The notes beneath the pieces were generated by a model, which was not told the origin of the DNA, ran no database searches, and saw only the letters and a list, made by a program, of their open reading frames with translations. DNA of 64,000 nucleotides from Alistipes indistinctus YIT 12060 (GTDB lineage Bacteria > Bacteroidota > Bacteroidia > Bacteroidales > Rikenellaceae). This document shows, in pieces, positions 1-9,259 of this stretch. The DNA lies in contig NZ_CP102250.1 in NCBI RefSeq assembly GCF_025144995.1, forward strand, positions 310,001 to 374,000, written 5' to 3'. Position 1 is the first letter of the stretch; every line of letters starts with the position of its first letter. A program made the position numbers and the translations under genes.

Positions 1-778
1 TATGCAGACAGGTCGCCGCCGCCGGAGCATTCACGCGGTTTTTCTGTTTTTGGTCGGCGATTGAACTGTTCACGCCCTGCATGTTTTCCCACAGGTAATA
101 AGAGCCGTTGAACGAATCGCCGGACAGGGTTTGTTTCGGGTAGTCGAGCCGGTTTGTTTCGGACGGCGCGTTGTCGCTGAAAAACGAGCAGGAACGCGCG
201 GCGCCGCACAACTGTACGGAATGCAGGAGCAGATGCCCCTTGAGGGCTTCGGTGACGTTGAGCGACAGTTCGAGCCGGGCCACGCAGCGGACGAGGCTGA
301 CCGGGAGCGAGGTATTTCCCGTGATGCGTACCTCCTGACGGGCGGACATCGGCAGGCGGTCGTTCCGGGTCAACTCCTGCTCCGTGCCGACCGTTGCGGA
401 GTATGCCGCAACCTTCTCGCGCGAGATTTCCCCCATATCGCGCCCGGCATTGGCGATGACATAGAGATCGTAGTTCGTCGGGAACAGGCTGACCTTAACG
501 CGCGAGGTGTTGCCGTCCGAGAAAACGTGCTCGGCAATGTCGTCGGGAAATTGCTTGCTGAAAAAGTACACATTCAGATCGTGCACCGCCTTTTCCTGCG
601 ACGGGTCGAGCGCGCGGGTGACTGGCTCCATGCCGGGACAGTCGATTTCGAGTGTGACGCTCGCCGGATCATAGGTCGCACCGTCGGGAGTTTCGGCTTC
701 CGGAGTCCGGGACAGACAGGCATGGCTCAACGGTAGCAGCGCGGCCACAGCGAGCAAAACGATAAGATATTTTTTCAT
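1..778 (-). CDS. Fimbrillin-like lipoprotein (DUF4906/Mfa-like), partial
   Basis: The reading frame starts at an ATG at 778 and stays open to the window edge, so the C-terminus is missing. It begins with a lysine-tipped hydrophobic signal ending in a Cys (LSHAC), as in a lipoprotein. The body resembles Bacteroidales fimbrillin-type surface proteins: a PMSARQ stretch, a YDLYVIANAG stretch and a WENMQG motif near the end of the visible part. It is a tandem paralogue of the next gene, which has the same PMSARQ and 'LANIG' blocks. Likely an accessory fimbrial subunit exported to the outer membrane. Family recognised from memory; role inferred. Trp is encoded by TGG here. Confidence 0.7.
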   Translation of the reverse strand, partial: MKKYLIVLLAVAALLPLSHACLSRTPEAETPDGATYDPASVTLEIDCPGMEPVTRALDPSQEKAVHDLNVYFFSKQFPDDIAEHVFSDGNTSRVKVSLFPTNYDLYVIANAGRDMGEISREKVAAYSATVGTEQELTRNDRLPMSARQEVRITGNTSLPVSLVRCVARLELSLNVTEALKGHLLLHSVQLCGAARSCSFFSDNAPSETNRLDYPKQTLSGDSFNGSYYLWENMQGVNSSIADQKQKNRVNAPAAATCLH

Positions 779-800
779 TGGTCGAAATTGGTTTAACGGA

Positions 801-2387
801 TTAAATCTCTGTCACGTCGATTGTGCTCAGGGTTTTTGAAACGTAAATGCGGAAGCTACGGGAGTTGCCTTTCATGTCGGAAACCGTGAAATCTCCCGAG
901 AAATCGCCGGACGGGGTAATGTTGACCGGACATTTGACTCCTAACGGGGCAGTATTGGCGGCCGTTGTCTTGCTGCCGCCGGAGACGATTTTCGAGCCGT
1001 CGATCGTCACCTCGCCCGAACCGGATACGGACCGGTAGGAAACCGTGAAGCGACCTGAATAGCCGGACTCGTTTATCGTAAAGGCAACGGTGGCTACCAT
1101 GCCCACTTTGCTTGTCATGGTGAGCACGGAAACAGGATTGGCATCCCGGTAGGTCGTACTGGCGTCATTCGTAACGCAGTTCCCGTAAGCGTCCGTCAGC
1201 GTAAACAGAATCTCCACCTCGCCCGCATCGTCCTGAATATACCGGCAGGCGAGTTCCGTGTCGGAATAAACGCGCCGTTTTTCATTGGCAGATATGGGCA
1301 TACCGTCGAGAGTGATAAAGCCCGTTCCTTTGTTGAGCGCGTAGGAGAACCAGAGCGGAGCTTCGGGATCGTTCGTGCAGACCGGCATCAGGGTGATTGT
1401 CGCGGGTTTCGAGAGGTCGTAAGCAGCATCCGGCCCCTGAGTGAGCATCAGCGTGGTCATCGAGACGCGCATATCGTCGTTGTTCACGCCGAGGATATTC
1501 ACGTTGACCGTATAATGTCTGTTACGACGGAGATTGAAGTCGGTGGTCGTGTTGTCGCCCAAAAACACGAAGTAGCTGATGTTCATCCCGCAGAATGTGG
1601 CGTAGATATGGATGTAAGTAGCTCCGGCGGGAGCGTTGGCCACATTCCTGTACTGCTGATCGGTGATCGCAGGATTCTCCCCGCACAGATTTTCGGGAAT
1701 ATAGTATGTGCGTTGAATCCGGTTGTCCGTCACGCCGACAGTCGAATACGGCGAGATCATTTCGTCGGCGGGCGGGCGGTTGTCGCCGAACATGGCGATG
1801 CTTCCCGCCACATTGCGTAAGGAAACCGTATGAACCGTAAGATTCTCCGGACAGGACGGATCGACCGTTACGGTCAGATCGACCCGTGCGACGGTTCGCC
1901 TGAGCAGGATCGGAATTTCGGCATCGCCCCCGATCGTGACGGTCTGCCGTGCGGACATGGGGATGAGCCCGCCGTCGATCGGATCGTCCCCGGAGCCGAG
2001 CGTGCAGATATATTTCTCCACTTGGTCGCGGGTCATGTCGCCGGGATCCTCGCCGATGTTGGCAAGGGTGAACAATTCGTACCGGCCTTTGGGAAGAGTG
2101 ACTTGAATGTTGCTCTCGGAATCAGCATAGACGTGCCGCAAGTCGCCGGGGATCGTTTCGGAAAAAAAGTAGAGGCTCGCGTCGCCCACTTGCGACTCTT
2201 GGGACGGCTTGGTGAGCTTCCCTGACATCACGGCGCTTTGTGTGGCGACAGGCGATGCGTGCAGTCGGAATATGACGCGGGCCCCGGCATCCGGACTGTC
2301 CGGCGCGGGCACGTCGTGTTTGGACAGGCAGCCGACCGATAGAAGCGTAAACAGCAGCATTACAAGCTGACATTTGCAGGTTTTCAT
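801..2387 (-). CDS. DUF4906-like fimbrial lipoprotein
   Basis: 528 residues with a lipoprotein signal (LLSVGC). It contains PMSARQTVTIGG near residue 145 and an NLCGENPAITDQQYRN segment like the 'WEN' motif of minor fimbrial proteins. The C-terminal half is beta-rich. It lies 22 bp upstream of its paralogue at 1-778 and downstream of a FimA-like gene, all leftward, so the three probably form one fimbrial transcription unit. Likely a fimbrial tip or anchor subunit. The stop is TAA and Trp codons are TGG, so the gene follows the standard code unlike the transfer genes to its right. Confidence 0.7.
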   Translation of the reverse strand: MKTCKCQLVMLLFTLLSVGCLSKHDVPAPDSPDAGARVIFRLHASPVATQSAVMSGKLTKPSQESQVGDASLYFFSETIPGDLRHVYADSESNIQVTLPKGRYELFTLANIGEDPGDMTRDQVEKYICTLGSGDDPIDGGLIPMSARQTVTIGGDAEIPILLRRTVARVDLTVTVDPSCPENLTVHTVSLRNVAGSIAMFGDNRPPADEMISPYSTVGVTDNRIQRTYYIPENLCGENPAITDQQYRNVANAPAGATYIHIYATFCGMNISYFVFLGDNTTTDFNLRRNRHYTVNVNILGVNNDDMRVSMTTLMLTQGPDAAYDLSKPATITLMPVCTNDPEAPLWFSYALNKGTGFITLDGMPISANEKRRVYSDTELACRYIQDDAGEVEILFTLTDAYGNCVTNDASTTYRDANPVSVLTMTSKVGMVATVAFTINESGYSGRFTVSYRSVSGSGEVTIDGSKIVSGGSKTTAANTAPLGVKCPVNITPSGDFSGDFTVSDMKGNSRSFRIYVSKTLSTIDVTEI

Positions 2388-2461
2388 AGCGTGTGGGGGT
2401 TAAGGCGGGGGCGCAAGGCCCCCGCCGGATGAAATGAACACAGATGATACATAGAAGGCGT

Positions 2462-3484
2462 TTACGCGCCGATGTTGATTGTTTGGGTTACGGGACTTTC
2501 CCAGTCGGCGACGGTGATTGTGGCCGACGCCTCGGCTCCGGTGAGGCCGTCGATTGTGACCTGAACACGGTAATAGCCGTTGCGGACGAATTGCCCTGCG
2601 CCGCCGCCGGTCAGCTCTATCGCGTATGTGACGGGAACCTGATCGGCGGTTGTGGCAAAGTTTCCGTCCCGGTCATACGTGGCGCTGAGCGTCAGCAGCA
2701 GGCGTGTCCCGGCAGCGAGATTGCCGTTCTCGAACGTATAGAACAGATTATTGAATTTGCCGGATGCGTCGGTGATCTGTTGGGTAAATGTATAGCTCAT
2801 TGCTCCGGTGTTGGCAGAGCCTTGTGAGATTACATTGCCGCGAGACGCCGCCCGTGACAGTACGGCCGAATTGATACGCACCTTGCCCAGATACCGGTTG
2901 GCAAATTCCGCGCTCAGGGCCGTTTGTACGGCGATCTTGGCTACCGTGCGCTTCAACGTCAGCGCCACATCGGTGCGGGTTCCTGCCGCTGCAATGGTTT
3001 TAGTTGCCGATCCCGTCATTACGAAACCACCCGAACGTTTGGCCGAGGTAGATACCTGTGCGAAAGTCGAGTTGTATTCTCCCGGATCAGACTCAACAAG
3101 AGCGAGCAGTTCGGCTTTGGTCGATACGCCGGTTATGGGACGATTAGCGGCTGCATAAAACTCGCATGAGGTTCCGGCAGCAGTATTCGGCACGGCAAAT
3201 GTCGCGGTTTTGGCCGAAAGCTCCGAGGCGTTGAATTTCCGCTGTACGATCAGGTTGCCGTCGGCGGAGAATACAAGCACGTCGATGGACGAGAGGGATT
3301 TTTCCCAGGTCTCTGCCGTTGCCGTCGGATCGAAAAACGATTTCGTCGTTTCGGCCTCGAAGCTCAGGCTTATGAGCGGTTCGGTCGCAGGAGTGTCCGG
3401 CACATCGGGAATCGAAGAGTCGATCTTGCCGCATGAACAGATAAGCGACAAGGCGAGGATCGGAACAAAAAATAATTTTCTCAT
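2462..3484 (-). CDS. Fimbrillin family protein (FimA/Mfa1-like)
   Basis: 340 residues with a lipoprotein signal (SLICSC). The N-terminal part has the fimbrillin feature of a domain beginning with 'LISLSFEAETTKSF' and a 'VDALVFSADGNLI'-like strand (here SSIDVLVFSADG). The C-terminus ends in an immunoglobulin-like region with a final beta strand (VADWESPVTQTINIGA) that in this family donates to the next subunit. Processing by an Arg/Lys gingipain-like protease cannot be judged. First gene of the leftward fimbrial cluster, probably the main shaft subunit. The stop is TAA. Confidence 0.75.
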   Translation of the reverse strand: MRKLFFVPILALSLICSCGKIDSSIPDVPDTPATEPLISLSFEAETTKSFFDPTATAETWEKSLSSIDVLVFSADGNLIVQRKFNASELSAKTATFAVPNTAAGTSCEFYAAANRPITGVSTKAELLALVESDPGEYNSTFAQVSTSAKRSGGFVMTGSATKTIAAAGTRTDVALTLKRTVAKIAVQTALSAEFANRYLGKVRINSAVLSRAASRGNVISQGSANTGAMSYTFTQQITDASGKFNNLFYTFENGNLAAGTRLLLTLSATYDRDGNFATTADQVPVTYAIELTGGGAGQFVRNGYYRVQVTIDGLTGAEASATITVADWESPVTQTINIGA

Positions 3485-3508
3485 AATGCTAAGTGATTGT
3501 TTATTATA

Positions 3509-3952
3509 TTAAAATGTGATTTGTTTTTCGCCGAGATAGTGACGAATGGCTCCGATCAGTTCCACAATCAGATGATTGTAGGCCGATTCGTTGACGAGTT
3601 TGTCCGTGAGATCGTAGCGGGCGAAGATGTCCTCACAGAAATGCAGCAGCTCAAAAGTGAGAGTCCGGAGTCAGGTGGCAGGGATCGTTGGGAACTCCGT
3701 GGCGAGAATGCAGCGGACGGTATCGAATTTCGAGAAAATCAGTCCTTCGTACAGGACGGTATCCGCACGTTTTCTTGCTTCAGAGGCCGAATATCCGGCC
3801 TCTATCATTCGAAGGTAGGTAAACATGGCTTTCTCACTGCGGGTATGTATCAGCTTCTTCGCTCCGACAAGTCCCGGATGTCGGTCGGCCAGATAGGATT
3901 CGAGCCGGCGCATGTATGCCGATTGGGTCGGGATGCTTCGTTTCTTTTCCAT
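3509..3952 (-). CDS. DUF1896 protein with one in-frame TGA
   Basis: 147 codons. Residues 1-93 (start MEKKRSIPTQ) match the DUF1896 family typical of Bacteroidales ICEs (YLADRHPGL; ADTVLYEGLIFSKFDT). At 3671-3673 the frame meets TGA, then continues unbroken through FARYDLTDKLVNESAYNHL and ELIGAIRHYLGEK, which is the expected C-terminal half of the family, to a TAA at 3509. Reading the TGA as Trp gives a normal-length protein. Function unknown; small ICE backbone gene. One of 14 transfer or backbone genes carrying an internal TGA. Without readthrough the conserved C-terminal half would be lost. Confidence 0.7.
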
Positions 3953-3967
3953 GTGAAGAAATAATAT

Positions 3968-5305
3968 TTAGAAACTCCTACCCCGTGAGCGACGGATGGT
4001 TTTTTCCCCCTCCGGTTGCGGTTCTTGTTCTTTCTGCTGTGTTTTCTCTTGCGATTTTTCATAAATGTAATGCTCCCGCTTCATCTTTTCGAGAGTGCCG
4101 TATGACGGCTTGTTTATATTGGGATCGATCCAGATATAGGAGCATGTCATTGGTGTTCCGTCCGATTTCATGAGTCCTGCGGCCGGTATTGCCTCGTAAT
4201 TTTTCAGCGCTTCGAGTTGTTTCCCGTCGAGTTGTTTTTCGAGATGCGGGTAAATATAAATTTTCTCGTATTTGTCAACAATTTTCTTGGGAGCTTGACT
4301 CACGGCATCGTATTGCAGGACGCAGTCATATTTTTTACCGTCTAAATCCGTACAACCTTTCAATGAAATTCGACCGGCATGTTCGTAAATGTCTTTCTGC
4401 GTATAATCGAGTTTCACGTTATCCCAGTAGCCGGGCGCTTTGATACCGCTTGCCGGAGCGGTAACGAGTCTGCCGAGTTCTTTGCAATAGCTAACGGCAC
4501 ACCATTGGATTTCTCCTGTTTCCTTGTCCGGTATCGGGAACAGGCGCTCAGGCTGCATCCCCCGAAAAAACAGCGTTTTGTCCTCTTTGGTAAAAATCTG
4601 TTTATACTGCGGTTCCTCGAATTCGGGAACGGATTTTGGAGCGATCAGGTTTACTTTCACTTCCCCATCCTTATCTGTTTTCACTTCAAAGCCCATCGGG
4701 GTATTGATCGCAATGCCGTCCGGAGTTTTCACATCGACTAAATACAACTGGGGCAACTGGAGTCCCTGCATAACGTTCTCCATTTCGTTTTGCTTCAATT
4801 CGATACCGACCTTCCTGAGCCCATCCCACGGAATATTGTGCCGTTCGATCTTTCGTTTCTCCAGTTCTGCTGGTTTGATACGGAATGATTTAAGATAGTC
4901 GTTGATATCGGGATTCTCGTCCCCCTCGAATTTCCGTTGGATAGCCGTCGCAATGTTAGCTACCTCGCTTTTGGGAACTTCATAGAAAGAGTAGCGGTCC
5001 TGTTCGTCCTGTCTGCCCTGTGCTTTGGCCGCAGCTTTAAAAGCCGCTATAAAAGACTGCAGGATTTTTCCCAACTTCAGGCTGTCCGTTCAGTTGAGAA
5101 AGGCCGCCTTGTTTTCGGGTTTGGGAGCAACGTAAGAAAAGGGATTGTCCGGTTTTTTTTCGTCCATGCCGCTCACGACCCGGGCTTCTTTTTCAAGGTG
5201 ATCGACCACGACGAGCGTTCGTGCTTCCTTCGACGCGATCAGTTCTCCAAGATTCTCAAAAGGTGTTTGCGCGTTTTGGGAATCGCTTTGATTTTTCTTT
5301 GCCAT
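3968..5305 (-). CDS. DUF3945-type ICE protein with one in-frame TGA
   Basis: 445 codons from ATG 5305 to TAA 3968. The first 71 residues contain TLVVVDHLEKEARVVSGMD, the signature N-terminus of ICE proteins with DUF3945. TGA at 5090-5092 follows AAFLN, and the same frame continues with TDSLKLGKILQSFIAAFK and a long conserved body (HNIPWDGLRKVGIELK; FRGMQPERLF). The usual family N-terminus is continuous here, so the TGA is internal. A TTG at 5074 could restart translation but would drop the conserved N-terminus. A Lys/Glu-rich C-terminal tail ends in RRSRGRSF. Function unknown; encoded downstream of the coupling protein in many Bacteroides ICEs. Confidence 0.7.
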
Positions 5306-5390
5306 AACGGTTAATTTTAAGTGGTTGAAATAAGATTACGCTGCTAAAATAGCTTATGAATTAATAAAAAATACCGTTTTTCAAATGAGG

Positions 5391-5420
5391 CCGTTCCAGA
5401 CCGTCCCAGACCGTCCATCC
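5391..5420 (-). repeat. GGTCTGG iteron copy 1
   Basis: On the minus strand this reads GGACGGTCTGGGACGGTCTGG followed by AACGG, two direct repeats of ACGGTCTGGG/A. The same double motif recurs at 22,299-22,330 (beside the oriT candidate) and 24,052-24,084 (inside a tra gene). It lies between the DUF3945 gene and the end of the coupling-protein gene. It may be a protein-binding site; no function is known to me. Confidence 0.5.
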
Positions 5421-5454
5421 TCTCCAAAATCGGATAGGCAACAACCTCGGAAGG

Positions 5455-7452
5455 CTATTTTTTTTGTTTCGCCGCTTCTTCATCCTTAATGCGTTTTATT
5501 TCCATTCGAACCAGTTCTGCCGCCTCCGATTTGATACGGTCGTAATTGGCTTGTATGATTTGATCCATCCGGTCCTTGCCCGTAGCATCCCGAAAGTCGG
5601 CCATATCGGGCATGGGGACATAGTGCTCGGTTTCGGCTTTGACTTTCGCATGATCCACGACGATCTCCGCATGAAAGATTTTCTGTTGAATCTTATTGTC
5701 GTAGTTGTCGGCAACGGCACCGACGAACCAACCCTGAGAGAGTGTGCCGATTTTACTGGCCGGAATCAGTTCGTCCATCTGTGTATTTATCGATGTCGAC
5801 CTGCTATCCGGATTGATGCTGACACTTTTGCGCTCTTGCAGGATTTTCCCGAACCGTTCGCTCAGTTCTTTGGCCGAAGGGCCCAAAACTTGTCCGGATA
5901 TCATGTTGCCGACCGTGTTGCGGATCACTTGGCTTTCCTTCTCCCCGTAATCGCGGGTAAGCTGTGAAAAATCTTGGATGCCGAGGCATACGGCGACTTT
6001 GTTGCTGCGGGCTGTGGCGATCAGGCCGTCGAGGCCCTTTATATAAAGGGTCGGCAACTCGTCGAGAACGACGGAGCATTTTAACCTGTTTTTCCGGTTG
6101 ATCAGCTTGATGATCCGTTGGCAGTAAAGACCGAGTGCACAGGAGTAAATATTCTGCCGGTTCGGATTACTGCCGATGCACAGTACGGTCGGATGATCCG
6201 GGTCGTTGATCGTCAACGGAAAATCGTTGCCGCTCATGACCCAGTACAGTTGCGGCGAAATAATACGCAGTAAGGGAATCTTCACGCTGCTCAATTGTCC
6301 CTGCAACTGGTCCTGTGCTCCGCTTTTCATCGCATCGATGAACGGTGACATATAACTGGCGAGTTCCGGATACGAGGCCAAAATCGTGAAAACATCGGTA
6401 TACGGTTGGCAAAGCAGTTCGATGCAATGCGGGAACGTGCAATAGCGTCCACCTTTGTAAATTTTCAGAAACCAGATGATACTGCTCAGGAGTGTAAATG
6501 CGGATTCCGTAAAAAAATCCCCCTGCTTTTCCGCCCACGTCTTATTCAGGTTCAGCAGGATCACATAACTCGATTCATAGGCATCGCTGATGTCCTCCAG
6601 ATATTGATGATATATGGGGTTGCACCGGTTGCTTTTGCGTGGGTCGTCGAAATCGAGCACATGAAATTTCGGGGGTTTATCGTAGCTGCCCAGATGAGTC
6701 CGCAGATGATTGTACGCTATCAGGCTCAGGTCCGGGTGCTTATAGTCGTAGAGCAGCATGGAAAATCCCTTTTCGATTTGTTGCTTGATGACGTTGTTGA
6801 TGACGGCGAAAGATTTCCCGGAGCCGGGCACGCCGCAGACTATAACCGATCGGTATATTGCAGTGATATTCAGTCATCCGTCGTGCCATTTCTTCTGATA
6901 GTAGAAGCGCGTTGGCAGGTTGATCGAGTCCTCGTTTGTCACAAGACGGGTTTCCTGCTGAAAACTTTCGTTCTCCGTGTTATACCGGTCGTCCATCAGA
7001 GAAACAGACCATAACCGTCCGATCCAGATCCCGGCCAAGAGCAGCCACAGATATCCGAACAAAAGGCAAGCAGTGTACAGGAAATATTTGGTGAAAGAAG
7101 GAGAGGGTAACTCGAGAATTCAGCCGTTAGGCACGAACAGCACAAGGCCGACAGTCAAGGCCGCAAAAATATGTTTCCGATTGATCTTTTCGCTCGGTAC
7201 GCTACGGGTTCCGATGCAGGAAAGCCCGAGCAACAGCAGGCAGAATATTTTAGTGACGTATCCGGATGAGAATAGCGAACATGTGCGCTGGAAGTTGGCG
7301 AGGATCTTATCGACGATGCCGATATTCCAACCGAGCGAGTGGATTCATGGGAAACAGTACCAATAGACATGGATAACGATCATCAGAATGCTGATCGACC
7401 GCATAAATTGCATGACTTTGGCCAGTCCGCGCAAATCATCTTCGTGTTGCAT
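5455..7452 (-). CDS. mobC: Conjugative coupling protein (VirD4/TraG-like, MobC) with three in-frame TGAs
   Basis: 665 codons from ATG 7452 to TAG 5455. Membrane segments in the first ~200 residues are followed by NLPTRFYYQKKWHDG, Walker A VPGSGKS and a Walker B-like SVVLDELPTL, typical of the coupling ATPase that docks the relaxosome at the conjugation channel. In-frame TGAs lie at 7345-7347, 7120-7122 and 6874-6876. The last falls right after KKWHDG, where relatives have Trp. All three segments are in one frame and no other stop or frameshift occurs. Downstream fragments alone lack the membrane domain. Expression of the whole protein needs UGA readthrough. A TAATTTTG box at 7480-7487 (minus) fits a Bacteroidetes -7 promoter element. 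Confidence 0.85.
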
Positions 7453-7857
7453 AGGGCGGGATTAATTCGGTTGCAAAAACAAAATTACTGTATTTCTCTT
7501 TACTCTGAACAGTCGGCCAGTGAAAAACGAACCATACGGAACCATACAAAATTTGCATAAATTATTGATATATATTGTTTTATACAAATTCATGGAAGTG
7601 CCATCTACAAGATTTTGAGCGTAATATTTTCATTCTTAATAAATTATGGTGTGGTCATAAATCGGTTCATCATGGAGCTCCGGGATATTTCCGAATTTTT
7701 ATATGGCCGGGACCGGGTGAGCGGGTCCCGGCCATATCGGACAGCTTACGAATCACCCAAACTCATAGCTTTCCGTTTCCAACACCTATACATCCTTACC
7801 TATTCGATAAATGCGATTCGATAGATTATAAACATAAACTGTACTCAGCGTTGCAAA
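7453..7857. other. Non-coding gap with strong hairpin
   Basis: No convincing gene. It contains the likely promoter of the coupling gene near 7,480 and a perfect 14-bp inverted repeat (ATATGGCCGGGACC at 7,701-7,714, complement at 7,724-7,737) with a 9-nt loop. There is no T-run after either arm, so it may be a terminator, a structured RNA element or a protein-binding site. Confidence 0.5.
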
Positions 7858-8206
7858 AAAAGGGCGCAGCGCGTTCGCTGATACGTAAGCGGCGTTTCAT
7901 CGGTGCACGAACGCCTGCGCCCACCCCGGCGTCCTATGGGCCTCATGACGGGGTATTCCGTGGCATCGCCGACAAAGGCGACGGCAAAACAATATGTTCA
8001 AAGGATTCGACGTCGACGGTACGTCTCAGACAAAACGAGCGCGGGCGTTTGCAACTCATTTCACAGAGGTTCCGCTAAGACCCAGAAGTAATAAGCACAA
8101 ACAGCCCACGCCGTTAGACATGGTATATAATATCCCCTTTGCCGCAGGCGTGAGCCTCGATCAACGGAGCGTTTGTGCTTTACTACTTCAACAAAAATTT
8201 AGCGGA
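7858..8206 (+). ncRNA. Structured RNA-like element, copy A
   Basis: No open frame with coding character. The 5' part has nested inverted repeats: GGGCGCAG (from 7,862) with CTGCGCCC (to 7,922), then CCC-CGTC with GACG-GGG, then TCGCC-GGCGA. The 3' part (8,071-8,206) is one long hairpin closed by TCCGCTAA/TTTAGCGGA, with inner arms AAGCACAAA/TTTGTGCTT and GCCCACGCC/GGCGTGAGCC. The same arrangement recurs at 13,803-14,262 with many base changes, several of them compensatory, which argues for a conserved RNA. The strand is uncertain. I do not recognise the family. Confidence 0.5.
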
Positions 8207-8419
8207 TTTCCGTGAAGTAAAGCGACAATTCGCCAATCCCGACGAATCTTGAACAAATGTATATACAAAATTCGGTAATCGGTGCGTGCCTGGATCGACT
8301 ATTTTTTCGTCGGCCCGAAAATTTTTAACGTCCTGGTTTTTCAGAATATGACCTCGAAAAGTAATTTCCGGCTAAGGTAAAGAAAAATGGCGGTACCCGG
8401 TTAAAAAAATACGGAAAAT

Positions 8420-8556
8420 CAGTTCAATTCTTCATCCGCATTGTCCGCAGCTATTTCCCGGACGATTCGCTCGTAATCGCCGTAGTCGAAAATGTTGATG
8501 TGCGACGAGTAGACCGCTGTGCCGTGCTCCCGGTCGTAACGGAGCGTTTGTAAGAT
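8420..8556 (-). pseudogene. 3' fragment of the 11,776-12,231 gene (direct repeat)
   Basis: About 136 bp nearly identical to 11,778-11,913, encoding LQTLRYDREHGTAVYSSH and the acidic C-terminus, but without the 5' part of the gene. Similarity stops at the TGA after 'DEELN', which suggests that TGA is a true stop in this gene. The two copies flank the restriction-modification-like cassette as direct repeats. Confidence 0.7.
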
Positions 8557-8670
8557 AATTGGATTCGCTCAGCGGATATCCCAAACAATGTCGGCACAGG
8601 GCGGGACTGCTTGCCGTCTATATCTAACGTCCTTAAAATAAACAATAAATATTGTAAAATATACAAAGCT

Positions 8671-9237
8671 TCATGTGAAAGCTGATGAACTATACAATTT
8701 TTTATTATATCTATTTAAGACCATGGCGACAAAATCCTCAATCGATATTATACCATCGTACGTTGCAGGAATTTCTTTATACGTCTCTCTTGTACCGCGA
8801 ATTGAAGGATGAATAGTAGGAAAATTCATAAGCTCTGGACTTATTGGAATTACTCGTAACATAGTTTGAGAATTATCTTTTCTCTCAATTACATGAATAA
8901 TAAAATGACCTTTCCCAATTCCTTTCTCCATCTTTTTTAAAGCATTTTGTATTTTATCTGGTCGGATCCATAATGCATCAGAAGGATTAACTTTGATATT
9001 TGGGCCTGTTACTTCAATAAAAAAATCGGAATCTTCTATATGTAGATCAGCATCGCCTTTGGTGAAATTGTAATCAGAAGCTGACCCAGAAAGATAATCG
9101 TTAGAACCAGCACCCAGTCCACATAATTCTACTTTTTGGCCTGTTCTGCTTTCAATCAGTTCAATGACCATTTTTTCTTTCTTTGCAGCTTTATTCCAGC
9201 TGTCTTTGTATCTGTCTTTCCAAAAATTATAATCCAT
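8671..9237 (-). CDS. Hypothetical protein, possible PD-(D/E)XK-like nuclease
   Basis: 188 residues, AT-rich compared with the ICE backbone. The segment GDADLHIEDSDFFIEVTG (residues ~70-87) resembles the Asp...Glu-x-Thr/Lys core of restriction-like nucleases, with a Lys-rich helix (IQNALKKMEKGIGKGHF) after it. This is weak evidence and the family is not recognised. It lies downstream of a DUF262-HNH gene and an EcoRI-type adenine methylase, all leftward, so a restriction role is plausible. It appears to end in TGA. Confidence 0.5.
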   Translation of the reverse strand: MDYNFWKDRYKDSWNKAAKKEKMVIELIESRTGQKVELCGLGAGSNDYLSGSASDYNFTKGDADLHIEDSDFFIEVTGPNIKVNPSDALWIRPDKIQNALKKMEKGIGKGHFIIHVIERKDNSQTMLRVIPISPELMNFPTIHPSIRGTRETYKEIPATYDGIISIEDFVAMVLNRYNKKLYSSSAFT

Positions 9238-9259
9238 TGTTCAGATTATGCTTGAATTT

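Noticed and set aside
8451-8666. Independent small gene
   Set aside because: It is a different frame of the truncated copy of the 11,776-12,231 gene.
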